NCBI RefSeq assembly: GCF_024679095.1
Contig: NC_066531.1
Coordinates: 4,115,745-4,179,744, forward strand
Direction of reading: 5' to 3'
DNA: 64,000 nucleotides
From: Eriocheir sinensis
Taxonomy: Eukaryota; Arthropoda; Malacostraca; Decapoda; Varunidae
A program made the position numbers and the translations under genes. Under the pieces are notes generated by a model. The model searched no databases and was not told the DNA's origin. It was given only the letters and a program-made list of their open reading frames with translations. Below, piece by piece: positions 22,516-34,412 of this stretch (position 1 is the first letter of the stretch; every line of letters starts with the position of its first letter).

Positions 22516-22733
22516 TGGGCCGTATTACTAAACATTTTGTCGCTAAAGTTCACCTATTTGACAAGGCTTTCCTAGGACGGTTGGGCATTTCCAGTAGTTT
22601 TTTGGACCTGATGGTAGCTTGTCCCTTCTTCTGTACCGTGAACCTAAAGAAACACTCATTAGAACTCAATAGCCTCCCTCTTTGACCTTTAGAAATAGTT
22701 GATGTTAGAAGCAAAATGGTCTTATAATACCAA
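22516..22733 (-). mobile_element. MITE-K, diverged single copy
   Basis: Complement of MITE-K. The left end is GGGCCGTATTACTAAACATT and the right end is GGTCTTATAATACCAAC. The interior blocks TTGACAAGGCTTTCCTAGGA and AACCTAAAGAAACACTCATT match the family with clear divergence. Confidence 0.8.
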
Positions 22734-22808
22734 CTTATAAATCGGAATGACATACGCGATACCTTTTCTGTGTGGTAGTCTGGTTTCTCAGGGATCAGAC
22801 CTTGCAAG

Positions 22809-23552
22809 TTAACCCGTGTACAGCGATTGGCACGGATTTGGTCTTCACTGGTAGCCTGGTAACATATACTCCAATGTCTTTCTCTGCCTCTGTGGTGGAT
22901 AGTGGAGTGTTTCCCATGTGGTATTGGTGTGCTGGATATCCCTTCAATGGTAGCCTGGTAACATATACTCCAATGTCTTTCTCTGCCTCTGTGGTGGATA
23001 GTGGAGTGTTTCCCATGTGGTATTGGTGTACTGGATATCCCTTCAATGGTAGCCTGGTAACATATACTCCAATGTCTTTCTCTGCCTCTGTGGTGGATAG
23101 TGGAGTGTTTCCCATGTGGTATTGGTGTGCTGGATATCCCTTCACTGGTAGCCTGGTAACATATACTCCAATGTCTTTCTCTGCCTCTGTGGTGGATAGT
23201 GGAGTGTTTCCCATGTGGTATTGGTGTACTGGATATCCCTTCGCTGGTAGCCTGGTAACATATACTCCAATGTCTTTCTCTGCCTCTGTGGTGGATAGTG
23301 GAGTGTTTCTCATGTGGTATTGGTGTACTGGATATCCCTTCACTGGTAGCCTGGTAACATATACTCCAATGTCTTTCTCTGCCTCTGTGGTGGATAGTGG
23401 TGTCCTTCTCATGTGGTATTGGTGTACTGGATATCCCCTCCCAAGGTACAGGACTTTATATTTTTCTTCACTGAATTGTAGCAGCCACTTTTTGTTTCAT
23501 TCCTGTAGCTTGGTGATCGCTTATTGTAGGAAATCCGCAGTCAAGGAGTTAA
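22809..23552 (-). mobile_element. TTAA-1 element with six 99-bp units
   Basis: TTAA-flanked, 744 bp, the largest copy. It holds six tandem 99-bp units, each reading GSLVTYTPMSFSASVVDSGV then FPMWYWCAGYPFN in the plus frame, or the RT-derived GYPAHQYHMGNTPLSTTEAE on the minus strand. Both strands stay open through all units because 99 is a multiple of three. The length is the single-unit copy plus 5 x 99 + 1 bp. The ~300-codon plus-strand frame across it is an artefact of the repeat and not a gene. Confidence 0.9.
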
Positions 23553-24189
23553 AGATAGGACGTCGTACTCAACATCGCATATCCTATCAGCTGCTGGAAG
23601 GGGTCCCACAAGTTTCCAGATTGCCGCTTTCTTTGCCAGTCAAAAATGGGATCACTTCATTACTATCTTAGGATGTCTCGATCAACAACAGAACAATAAT
23701 ATGCAAATACGTATAGCCACCGTTGCCAGATTATCGTACTCAGAGCATAGTATTTACCGGTTTCTGACGCCTAACTATTGCCAAGAAACATAAGGATCCA
23801 ACTCTTTTAACGATAGCTATGAATGAGTTTCGTCCTTCGGCTTCATTGACGACCAAGCACTCTGGTTTTCGGCGACTCGAATGTCAATCGCCGAACGCCG
23901 ATTACAGGGTATCCCAATGATCAGAGGGTCATAGCCTTCACTTCTCACCTTGCTGATTGTTTGTCATGCCTTTTTTGACGTCTGAAGTGTTTTCTCCTAG
24001 ACCCTGACCTTACATTGTGTGGTCTCGTCTGACAATAGTTATTAAAGTTGCTAGTTGACATCACCAAATAAGGCTACTTACCTAAGGGCCTCGAAAACAG
24101 GGTATGGGACCGCTGGGTCTTTTCGGAGTACTCTTTGGCATTTCGTGAGGCGCAGACTGTTCTATTCTCTTGCGTCTGTACCATCCGGA
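23553..24189. other. No gene seen
   Basis: About 640 bp without recognised repeats or coding signal. Confidence 0.45.
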
Positions 24190-24531
24190 TGCGGTGGCTG
24201 AGTGGTCACCTTATGGGCGCGGAGTTCTGGAGAACCCGGCTTCCAGGCTCGCCCGCCACTTAGAGCTAAGCTACAATTTCCAGTCATTGCCAAGTGACTC
24301 AAGACTACCAACATGCTGTCCTGATGAGAAACTATCAACCGAGAAATAAGAGAAACTCTCTGAAATAGGATGAAGTGGAACTCCGGGATGGTGTGTGTTG
24401 GGGCGGCATCATGAGCCAAGCAGGAATGATGTCACTATTGAAATATTATTTGCCTGCGCCGCTAGCGACTGCGGCCGACCAACCTTCATAAAAAGATCTA
24501 CTGGTGCTATAGGCTGAATGTTAAAAAAAAA
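24190..24531 (+). mobile_element. SINE-R, old diverged copy
   Basis: It follows the SINE-R order (GCGGTGGCTGAGTGG head, CAAGACTACCAACATGCTGT, GGCATCATGAGCCAAG, CTGGTGCTATAGGC, short poly-A) with many substitutions and an insertion. It is older than the other copies. Confidence 0.75.
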
Positions 24532-24734
24532 GACAATGATTGGCTCTAATTTGTCCTATTGACGCGGAATATATACATCCGCAACGCAAGCTCACAGCTG
24601 CCCACTTGATGCAGTCAGTCATGCTGAAATTCGACTGGCAATAGGTGCCTTTGAATTGTTACCAATAACGCTAGGGTAACACCCTTATTAAGCTCGCTTC
24701 ACGAGCGTTCTTCTTCCTGTACGGCAGGATGGCC

Positions 24735-26140
24735 GTGCGGTGAGTTGTCTAAGTGACATTGCAGGATCATTATGGTATCGTTGGAATGACTTCGTGCCGA
24801 AACAGTGACTACTTTATGAAAATAAATCTATGCCTGTAACTTGCTTAGTCCGTGAACACCAACTGCGACTGTATGGGCATGCTTCCCGGACACCAACCCT
24901 GCTTATAGTGTTGCTCTGTACGAGACAACCCTGAGCGGAGGAGACAAAGGGCCGCTTTCACAGTCACGTTTGTTTGTGTTGATCGTTACCAATGATCGCC
25001 GCTACCAACAAGAAATCTGCCTTCACAGTCATTTTTCGCGGCGCTGTTTGCTTGCATCAGTACCAGGGATTGGAATCTCCGGTAACGGAGCTCTGGTAGC
25101 CGCGGGGGCTCCCCAATGGAGCTTACCAATGACATTAATTAGTAAATAATACAAATTCTTGCTCTCAAATGGTTATATTATTTATTTAAATAGATGTGAA
25201 AAAATATTAAAGAATACAGCAACACATTGCACGGCTTAAATGGTAATACGAGAAAAAAATTAGAAGAATTTGAATGACATGAACTCACTTCACCTGCTGA
25301 CCAGTAAACGTCCTGCTGAGAATTTCAATTTAATTGCCTGATGGTTTACTGTTGCAAAAGTACACAACAAAGAAGGGAGGACTTTAATACTTGTCACCAT
25401 TATTCACCTGTTATGCCTTCCTGGTCAAACTCGTATTATTCTAGTTAGCCTAATATGTATGCATAGGACATGTATATATAACGAATCAGCCCTATTAAGT
25501 AAAGAATAAATGTGGTCTGATAAATAAGTGTGAATAATGAATAAATGTAATTGATATAGGTGAAGAGTGTCTTGCTGACATCTGCTAATATAAGAGAACT
25601 TTAATTAATACTTCTCACCATTATTTCACCTTTTCCGCCCAGGAAATATTAGGCTATCACCAGGTTTGAGCGGTGTATCAGCGAGACACTCCACATTTTT
25701 TATTCTTCACAGTTATTCTTTATATTTATTCTTCATGTTTACTTTTCGTACGTTTGTTTTTCATATTACTCCTTCATATTCCTCCGCTCAGCTGATGTAA
25801 CGGTGACATTTCCCGCCGCTCCGGCATACCAGCACTGCCGCATCACGCGCCTTCGTCTTGTCATGATCGTTACCACGCTGGTAGTCGCCGATACCACGAA
25901 CACAGCGACTGTGAAAGCGGATCAAGGCGATGGTAACGGCTGCTGCCCGGATGGTAGGGCCTTGGGTTAGGGTGCGTACCAGACCACTGTGAAAGCGGCC
26001 CAAAGGGTACTCCCTCGTAACTCGTGGCAAATTGATCGATCATGCCAAGAGAGGCTTAGGATGGGAAAGGTAACTGATGGAAGGGCCCGTCAGGGGTGGA
26101 AGCGATGGGTGAGTGAAGCGACTCACCACCTTGCGTATGC
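24735..26140 (+). mobile_element. LINE-C C-terminal region, split by a Harbinger-like element
   Basis: The left part (24735-24948) encodes LWYRWNDFVPKQ and VTCLVREHQLRLYGHASRTP. The right part (26002-26140) encodes QIDRSCQERLRMGKVTDGRA and GWKRWVSEATHHLAYASRS. Both are consecutive blocks of the LINE-C C-terminus, as seen uninterrupted near 4720-5090. The interruption is the element at 24949-26001. Confidence 0.8.
24949..26001. mobile_element. Harbinger-like non-autonomous element with AAA target duplication
   Basis: A 1053-bp element with perfect 16-bp terminal inverted repeats GGGCCGCTTTCACAGT / ACTGTGAAAGCGGCCC, flanked by AAA on each side. LINE-C copies without the element have a single CAAAG at this position (near 4947 and 43338), giving a paralogous empty site. 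The left subterminal region has another CCTTCACAGTCA and the right has CGACTGTGAAAGCGGATCA. A 3-bp target duplication with a GGG-starting TIR fits PIF/Harbinger. No transposase frame was seen, so it needs a helper. Confidence 0.85.
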
Positions 26141-26510
26141 TTCGCGTTCGTGCATTATTTCGCATGCAGCAGTGCATAGAACGAACAGAGACGGTGACTT
26201 GCATATACCTCCCATTCCTATGCCATTAATGAAGCACACCTGCCTCGTGAGGAAAAATCGTCCGTCTGATGCTCCACACTCTTACAGTATTCTAAAACTT
26301 TCGGCGCTGGGTGGCTCAACTGTGTATGTCGTTTGAGAATTTATGCCACGCGGGAATATGGCCGCACAGGCAGCGTGTGAATGGTTTAAGTAAATTTCGT
26401 TCATTCCTAATCCGTACATTTTTCTCTGTACGAGAAAAAAAACGCTTGTGTGAAGCGAGCCTTTATCGAGATGGTTTACATATGAAAAGCTGGGGCAGAC
26501 TACAACAACC

Positions 26511-27009
26511 TTTTTTTTTTTTTTCTTTCTTTTTTTACGTCGTGGCCTATTGCGCCGGTAGGCTTCGTCCCAGTGGATCCTAATGGTCGGCCCAAGGTTT
26601 CTTCCCGGTGGGGCCTGATGGTCGGTCCAAGGTTTCTTCCCGGTGGGGCCTGATGGTCGGTCCAAGGTTTCTTCCCGGTGGGGCCTGATGGTCGGTCCAA
26701 GGCTTCTTCCCGGTGGGGCCTGATGGTCGGTCCAAGGCTTCTTCCCGGTGGGGCCTGATGGTCGGCCCAGCCCGTTCTGGTGCAGGCGAGTGTTTATAGT
26801 GGCGCCATCTTGCATTGGCTCATGCTGCCCTTCCGGAGCTCATCTTTAATCCTTGAATCTAGAGTCCGGGTTGATAGGTGGTCTTCTGGACAGCATGTGG
26901 GTAGTTTTAAGCCACTCGGCGGCGGCTGAAAAATCCCAGCTTGGTGGCACCGGGCGGGGATTGAACTCGCGTCGTCCTGAACGCGGCGCCGTCACGCTAT
27001 CCATTCAGC
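26511..27009 (-). mobile_element. SINE-R2 with expanded 35-bp units
   Basis: Complement of SINE-R2. Between the poly-T end and the CAGCCCGTTCTGGTGCAGGC block there are about six tandem copies of a 35-bp unit containing CGGTGGGGCCTGATGGTCGG. The other copies in the window have one or two. The unit boundaries are exact (for example 26616, 26651, 26686). The rest of the SINE is complete to TATCCATTCAGC. Confidence 0.88.
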
Positions 27010-27487
27010 AAAAGCAACCTCTTCTGCCTATACCCGTAGTTCAGCTACCTCCCATCGCACCCTAGAAGCTTTCAGACTCAAAATTTTGCCGTTAGTGTTC
27101 ATTCTGTCTAGTTAATATGTTACTGAAGAAACTGTTAGGCAGCTCTTCTTATTACACTGTCAGCTACACTTGTATTTACGGACGACAAAAACAAAACAAA
27201 AACGGTGCTGGCGTTGGATTTGGAGTCGTACTTCCGAAGTAATCTGGTTTAGGAATTGTTCTCTCCCTGGCATCTGTTTTCAGCACAGGGACAGGGCTCC
27301 GGTATTCTTAGAACAATGCCTATATTTTTCCATACCTGTTGTCCGTTCTACATTTTTTTCTGACTCACATGCAGGAGTTTCTGCTTTGGATGATTTTATA
27401 GCACCCACTTTACAATTTCCATTTTCGTTTTCCTTCATTTTGTTCCCAAATCTGCAAGAATCTGCATCTAACCGTTTGGTACTCATT
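27010..27487. other. No gene seen
   Basis: No recognised repeat. Frames of 75-110 codons exist on both strands, but none has a recognisable domain or a protein-like pattern that I trust. Confidence 0.4.
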
Positions 27488-27736
27488 TTAACCCCTTGAC
27501 TGCGGATTTCCTTCAAGAAGACATCACCAAGCTACAGGAATGGAACAAAAAGTGGCTGATACAATTCAATGAAGAAAAATGTAAAATCCTGCACCTTGGG
27601 AGGGGATATCCAGCACACCAATACCACATGGGAAACACTCCACTATCCACCACAGAGGCAGAGAAAGACCTGGGAATACATGTTACCAGGCTACCATTGA
27701 AAGCCAAATCCGTGCCAATCGCAGCGGACGAGTTAA
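27488..27736 (+). mobile_element. TTAA-1 element, single-unit copy
   Basis: TTAA-flanked, 249 bp. The plus strand reads ADFLQEDITKLQEWNKKWLI, QFNEEKCKILHLGRGYPAHQ and TTEAEKDLGIHVTRLPLK, the RT-derived sequence carried by all copies. It is a close match to the 7299 copy without extra units. Confidence 0.88.
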
Positions 27737-28071
27737 TGATTGGGGTAGAGCAAATGTGATGAAATAATTGCCTTCACCAAGATGGGGGGAATCATGACCA
27801 GGCTTATGCGTTCCTGGACGTTTTCCTACATCAAGGACGGCGGGAAGTTCAGGCACATGGTGGTTAGAGGGCTCTGCAAGAGAGGTACCTCTCTGGGTGT
27901 CGTGGTGGAGATGGGATATTCTCTCCTTGTTGCTCTGGGATGATGCATTCCCCGGGACTTACGTCATATGCTACCTACAGGAGTATTCCATCTCTTGCAG
28001 GCTCCTTTTATACGATTGCCACTGTTTACGGGGTAGATTTATTATGCACCTGTATTTTTTTTCAATCATGT
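27737..28071. other. No gene seen
   Basis: About 335 bp without a recognised element. Confidence 0.4.
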
Positions 28072-28790
28072 ATTTTTTTACAGCTAAAGAAACAGCTCAA
28101 GGGCAACAAAAAAAAGGTTAAAAAGCCTGCTAATCGCTGTTCCTTCAGAGACAAAAGTTATGAGCGGCCAAAAGAGAAGTCAATTTCGGGAGATATGTCT
28201 TGATGCACTCCTCTTGAAATAATTGAAGTCAAAGGGAATACGTGAAGGGTACTGTACCAACTGCTCAAGGTCGTTGAGGAGAGCAAAGTTGTAGGCTTGT
28301 TCACCAGGCTGGTAAGTGAAAGAGGATGAAAGCCAAAGCTGGTGGTGAACATTGAAATCTCCTAGGATGGAGATTTCAGCGAAGGGAGAGTGGGTCAAGA
28401 TGTGCTCCACTTCTGAATTTTCCACCATCTGGCTAAGACTTCATTGTCATTCTATTACTAAATACATCTGTGCTGTTTATCTCTCACCTAACTCTACTAA
28501 CTATGTAAAATTATTTCACTACTTGAACTTTAATAAAAGTGGAGCACATCTTGAGCCACTCTCCCCTCGCTGAAATCTCCATCTTGGGAGATTTCAATGT
28601 TCACCACCAGCTTTGGCTTTCATCCTCTTTCACTGACCAGCCTGGTGAACAAGCCTACAACTTTGATCTCCTCAATGATCTAGAGCAGTTGGTTCAGCAC
28701 CCTACACGTATTCCCGACCGTCTTGGAGACCGTCCCAACATACTTCTTTGTTCTGTGTTCGATGCCATATGCTCACAATCGTTGCGGCGC
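28072..28790. mobile_element. LINE-A, rearranged copy with inverted endonuclease segments
   Basis: 28072-28228 is a LINE-A 3' tail on the minus strand. 28229-28405 is LINE-A endonuclease sequence, also minus, so the RT region between them is deleted. At about 28405 the strand flips and 28406-28790 is endonuclease on the plus strand (SEFSTIW in overlapping frame, [40 protein letters not shown]). The two endonuclease segments overlap by ~165 bp and could form a hairpin. This resembles a twin-priming inversion, or two insertions. Confidence 0.75.
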
Positions 28791-28879
28791 CATGAACATA
28801 CACCCCTTTCAGTCAGGCAATCAATCACAACAAAATTATGGTAATGCTTGAGGGCATCTGTGCTTCGCTTATTTACTAT

Positions 28880-29129
28880 TTAACCCGTAGGGTGCTATTG
28901 GCATGGATTTGGCTTTCACTGGTAGCCTGGTCACATATACTCCCAGGTCTTTATGTGCCTCTGTGGTGGATAGTGGAGTGTTTTCCCATGTGGTATTGGT
29001 GTGCTGGATATCCCCTCCCAAGGTGCAGGACTTTATGTTTTTCTTCACTGAATTGTAGCAGCCATTTTTTGTTCCACTCCTGTAGCTTGGTGAGGTCTGA
29101 CTGTAGGACATCCGGAATCAAGGGGTTAA
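28880..29129 (-). mobile_element. TTAA-1 element, single-unit copy
   Basis: TTAA-flanked, 250 bp, minus-strand RT fragment (CTLGGDIQHTNTTWENTPLS, TTEAHKDLGVYVTRLPVKAK). The left end is TTAACCCGTAGGGTGCTATT, slightly diverged. Confidence 0.85.
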
Positions 29130-29387
29130 GAAATCGTAATATTTATATGAGCTCCTCTAATGTGCGTTTTCTCTCTTCAAAGACTGAACTTACATGCAAC
29201 GCTAGGTCCGTCATGACATGTCTTCCATATTGAAGTGCATATCTTTAAGTAAATAAGAATGTGTTTGCTTCCTTAGGTGTTAATTATGTTTTTAATCATA
29301 CGATGTTCCATCTTTAGTTAACTGAATATTTAAGTGAAGATAATAAGTAGATTTTGTTTTTCGCAGCAATTCAGACAGGGTAAAGAG

Positions 29388-30125
29388 TTTATTTAGGGTC
29401 GTATTACAAGAGATATCGCCGCCCAAGAACACATATTTGACAAGGCTTTCGTAGGAGTTGTGGGCATTTCCAGGGGTAGTTTTATGACCCTGGTGGTAGT
29501 GTGAGTCTTCTTCTGTACCATGAACCTGAAGAAACACTTATTACTAAGACATATCGCCTCCCAAGAACATATATTTGACAAGGCTTTCGTAGGAGTTGTG
29601 GGCATTTCCAGGGGTAGTTTTATGACCCTGGTGGTAGTGTGAGTCTTCTTCTGTACCATGAACCTGAAGAAACACTCATTACTAAGACATATCGCCGCCC
29701 AAGAACACATATTTGACAAGGCTTTCGTAGGAGTTGTGGGCATTTCCAGGGATAGTTTCATGACCCTGGTGGTAGTGTGAGTCTTCTTCTGTACCGTGAA
29801 CCATATTTGACAAGGCTTTCGTAGGAGTTGTGGGCATTTCCAGGGGTAGTTTTATGACCCTGGTGGTAGTGTGAGTCTTCTTCTGTACCGTGAACCTGAA
29901 GAAACACTCATTACTAAGACATATCGCCGCCCAAGAACACATATTTGACAAGGCTTTCGTAGGAGTTGTGGGCATTTCCAGGGGTAGTTTTATGACCCTG
30001 GTGGTAGTGTGAGTCTTCTTCTGTACCATGAACCTGAAGAAACACTCATTAGAACCTGACTGACCCCCTCTTTGACCTTTAGAAATAGCTGATGTGAGAA
30101 GCGAGACTGTCTTATAATACCAACC
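29388..30125 (-). mobile_element. MITE-K with five internal units
   Basis: Complement of MITE-K. It starts AGGGTCGTATTACAAGAGAT and ends GTCTTATAATACCAACC. The interior is a tandem array of a 138-bp unit (TTTGACAAGGCTTTCGTAGG to AACCTGAAGAAACACTCATT and GACATATCGCCGCCCAAG). Unit starts are spaced 138, 138, 94 and 138 bp apart; the short one lacks 44 bp. So this copy grew inside its termini, whereas the 9666-10450 copy grew as whole-element tandems. Confidence 0.85.
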
Positions 30126-31340
<1,215 letters not shown>

Positions 31341-31408
31341 CTAGTTTCCAGGTTTTTAAGAATGAAATCAAGGAAACTAATGAGGCAGTGTGTTGTGGAG
31401 GAGGCTTT

Positions 31409-31450
<42 letters not shown>

Positions 31451-31650
31451 GTAAGTTAACGTTTATTGCTAATCATACATATTACATTATATACATATAT
31501 ACAAATTCATAATAACATTAGCCACGGTCCGTCGAGCCGAAGCTCCCTGACGGACACTGATTATTTATGGATGAGACGTGGAATTAAACAATAAAAACAG
31601 TGTCTAATTATGGTTATATACACAAATGTGAAGTACTGATTGTAACAATA
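31341..31650. repeat. GT microsatellite and unassigned DNA
   Basis: A GT array at 31411-31449 preceded by GAGGCTTTAACTGTGTG, which echoes AGAGCTTTAACTGTGTGCGT before the GT array at 30656. The remaining ~200 bp show nothing that I recognise. Confidence 0.5.
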
Positions 31651-31737
<87 letters not shown>

Positions 31738-31947
31738 TAATAGTAGTAGCAACATCATTAGTAGTATTAGTAATAGTAGCTGTCGAATAAGCAGCAAAGC
31801 CAGAGGTAGTAGTACTACTAGTAGTAGTAGTAGAATTAGTAGTAGCAGTAGTAATAATAGTAGCAGCAGCAGCGATCGTTGAAGCAGAAGAGGTAATATT
31901 ATTATTATTATTATTATTATTATTAGTAGTAGTAGTAGTAGTAGTAG
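31651..31947 (+). repeat. GTA microsatellite, first of the train
   Basis: Nearly pure GTA repeat at 31651-31736, then GTA-rich sequence with AGC, AAT and ATT variants to 31947. It directly precedes the first LINE-D fragment. Confidence 0.95.
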
Positions 31948-32333
31948 TGGGCGCAGAGCTTCTACGCAAGACTCGCCGAAACTCTGGCGGATAAGAAACA
32001 GCAGCCAAGAAGCAGTGTGGTCGCCTGGATGAGATGCAGGCTGTCCTTCTCCCTCCTGAGGTCAGCCTTGGTCTGCCTGAGAGGAACCAGGTCACCTGCA
32101 CCCAAAACCACCCGCATTGCCGACCTGGACTTTGAGGCGACGGTGGTTAATAGTCGTATCAACCACAAGCTCTGTTAGCTTAAAAGTAATATGTTTAGTA
32201 AGGTTTGTAATATTAAGTAAAGTTGGTTGTCGGCCACAGTCATTGGCGGGGTGGGGCCAATGAATTGCTTTGTGAAAGGATATGAGAGAATATACCGCTC
32301 ACAACGCAACTCTAATAGATGGAGGCCCGAAGT
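31948..32333 (+). mobile_element. LINE-D, 5'-truncated 3' end (copy 1) plus short tail T
   Basis: It reads AQSFYARLAETLADKKQQPR, VVAWMRCRLSFSLLRSALVC, LRGTRSPAPKTTRIADLDFE and ATVVNSRINHKLC with a stop at 32176. This matches the C-terminus of LINE-D copy 2 at 34170-34200. The 3' UTR contains GCCACAGTCATTGGCG. A 60-bp tail (32274-32333, with GAAAGGATATGAGAGAATAT) follows and then GTA repeats. The same tail recurs at 36619-36689. Confidence 0.8.
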
Positions 32334-32338
32334 AGTAA

Positions 32339-32383
<45 letters not shown>

Positions 32384-32385
32384 CA
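32334..32385 (+). repeat. GTA microsatellite
   Basis: GTA repeat of about 52 bp between LINE-D copy 1 and copy 2. Confidence 0.95.
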
Positions 32386-34412
32386 GTGCTTCTTGTTGAC
32401 GCCAAAAATGCCTTCAACACAATAAATAGAAAGACTATGATACATAACATTAAAACCAAGTGCCCTAGCTTAGCTATGTATGTCGAAAATACCTATACAT
32501 ACCCGACTGACTTATACATAAATAGCCACAGTGGAAAGGTGAAAGTGTTAAAATCATCTGAGGGAACAACACAAGGTGACCCAATAGCCATGGCTATGTA
32601 CGCCCTGGGCCTATCAGTCCTCCAAAATGAAATCGCGTTCGCAGAAACACGGGTGAAACAGGTGGCTTATGCGGATGACCTCTCAGGTGCTGGTAAAATC
32701 TCAGACTTAAAAGGGTGGTGGGACACTGTGAACACCGCCGGCCCTGAGATAGGATACATCCCTAACGCCACCAAGTCTGTCCTTATTGTCAAACCTGAAC
32801 ATTATGACCATGCCGCAGAAACTTTTAGAGGAAGTGGCGTCATTGTGACAAAAGACGGACAACGACACTTAGGTGCAGTGATCGGGACAGAGTTATATAA
32901 GAAGGAGTACGTGGGAGACAAAGTAGCTGAATGGGTGAAGGAAATAAGCTTTGTCTGCCATTGCCAAGACTGAGCCACACGCTGCCTATTCAGCGTACAC
33001 CCACGGCATCCAACATCGGTGGACGTTCCTGATGCGCACCATCCCCGGCATCAGTCCACTCCTCCGACCACTGGAAAATGCCGTCAAGAATGTATTCTTG
33101 CCGGCGCTGGTGAAATATCATGCTTTGGGGGAGGAAGAGAGGGATATGCTAGCAATTCCCCCAAGACTGGGTGGGATGGGGATCACCAACCCTGAGAAGC
33201 TGGCAGATAAGGAGAACCAAAACTCCATCAGCCTTACCAGGTCACTCATCAACAGGATCATCGCTCAGGAGGCAGAGGGCGAGATAGACCAAACAGAAAT
33301 AAGAGATATTAAAAAAAAATCTCAGAAGAAAGGCAACAGGCCCAAAAAGACGAGCTGGACCGCCTTACACACCACCTGTCTACATAAATGGGTAGAAAAA
33401 TACACACAGCACAGGAGGCAGGCGCCTCTAACTGGCTAACGTCATTACCAATCAGAGCAAAGGGCTTCAGCCTCAACAAACAAGAATTTGTCGACGCCAT
33501 TGCTCTGAGATATGGCTGGCCGATTGAGGGACTGCCTGATCTCTGTGCATGTGGATCACCAAATGATGTCACCCACACCATGACATGTAAAAAGGAGGCT
33601 TCGTCTGTATTCGACACGATGAAGTGAGGGATCTGACAGCCAGCATGCTTGGGAGGTATGCCAAGACGTCACTACTGAGCCGGCACTGCTTCCCTGGACG
33701 GCTAACACCTTCGGTACAGGACAGCCAATACCTCACAGGAGGCACGGGTTGATGTAAGTGCCCGCGGATTCTGGGTGCGCGGACAGCGGGCGTTCATGGA
33801 CATCCGCATATTCGACCCGATGGCTGCCTGTCACCGTGAGCTGCCCCTGCAAGCCGCCCACCACAGGAACGAGCAGGAGAAGACAAGGGCATACGGTGAA
33901 AGAATCCAACATGTGGATCAAGGCAGCTTCACCCCCCTCGTCTTCACCACATCCGCCGGGATGGGTCCCAGGGCCCAATGCTTCTACACACGCCTCGCGG
34001 AACTAATCTCAGAAAAGAAGCAACAGCCAAGGAGCCACGTTGTCGCCTGGATGAGGTGTCGCCTCTCGTTCTCCCTGCTCAGGTCGGCCATCCAATGTCT
34101 CAGGGGCACCAGACACTCTGGCCCAAAAGCCACCACCATCTCCAATATGGACTATGAAGCCACAGTGGTGGAGAGTGACATTAGGGTGGGTCGGGAGTAA
34201 CTTGAGTAGGGAAGGAAAGGGGGATCTAGACGTAATAGATGATAGGTGATTTAGTGTCAGGTAGTATTAGTGATATGGTTGGATGCCACAGTCATTAGCG
34301 AACAGAGTTGGGGCTAATGACCTCCAAGCTATGGAGCCCTCCATGATTATGTGTCGGGAAAATAAACATGGGTGGAGGTATCATTTATGTTGTGAAAAAA
34401 AAAGAAAAAAAA

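Noticed and set aside
22860..23440. CRISPR-like array
   Set aside because: Units are contiguous 99-bp tandem repeats with no spacers, in a eukaryotic transposon context.
22772..23671. 299-codon open frame as a protein gene
   Set aside because: The frame is kept open only by six 99-bp units of a TTAA-1 element on the strand opposite to the RT fragment.
26282..26815. 177-codon minus-strand frame rich in [10 protein letters not shown]
   Set aside because: Repeated translation of the 35-bp SINE-R2 units in shifting frames.
29400..30050. CRISPR-like or satellite array
   Set aside because: Five 138-bp units without spacers, bounded by MITE-K termini.
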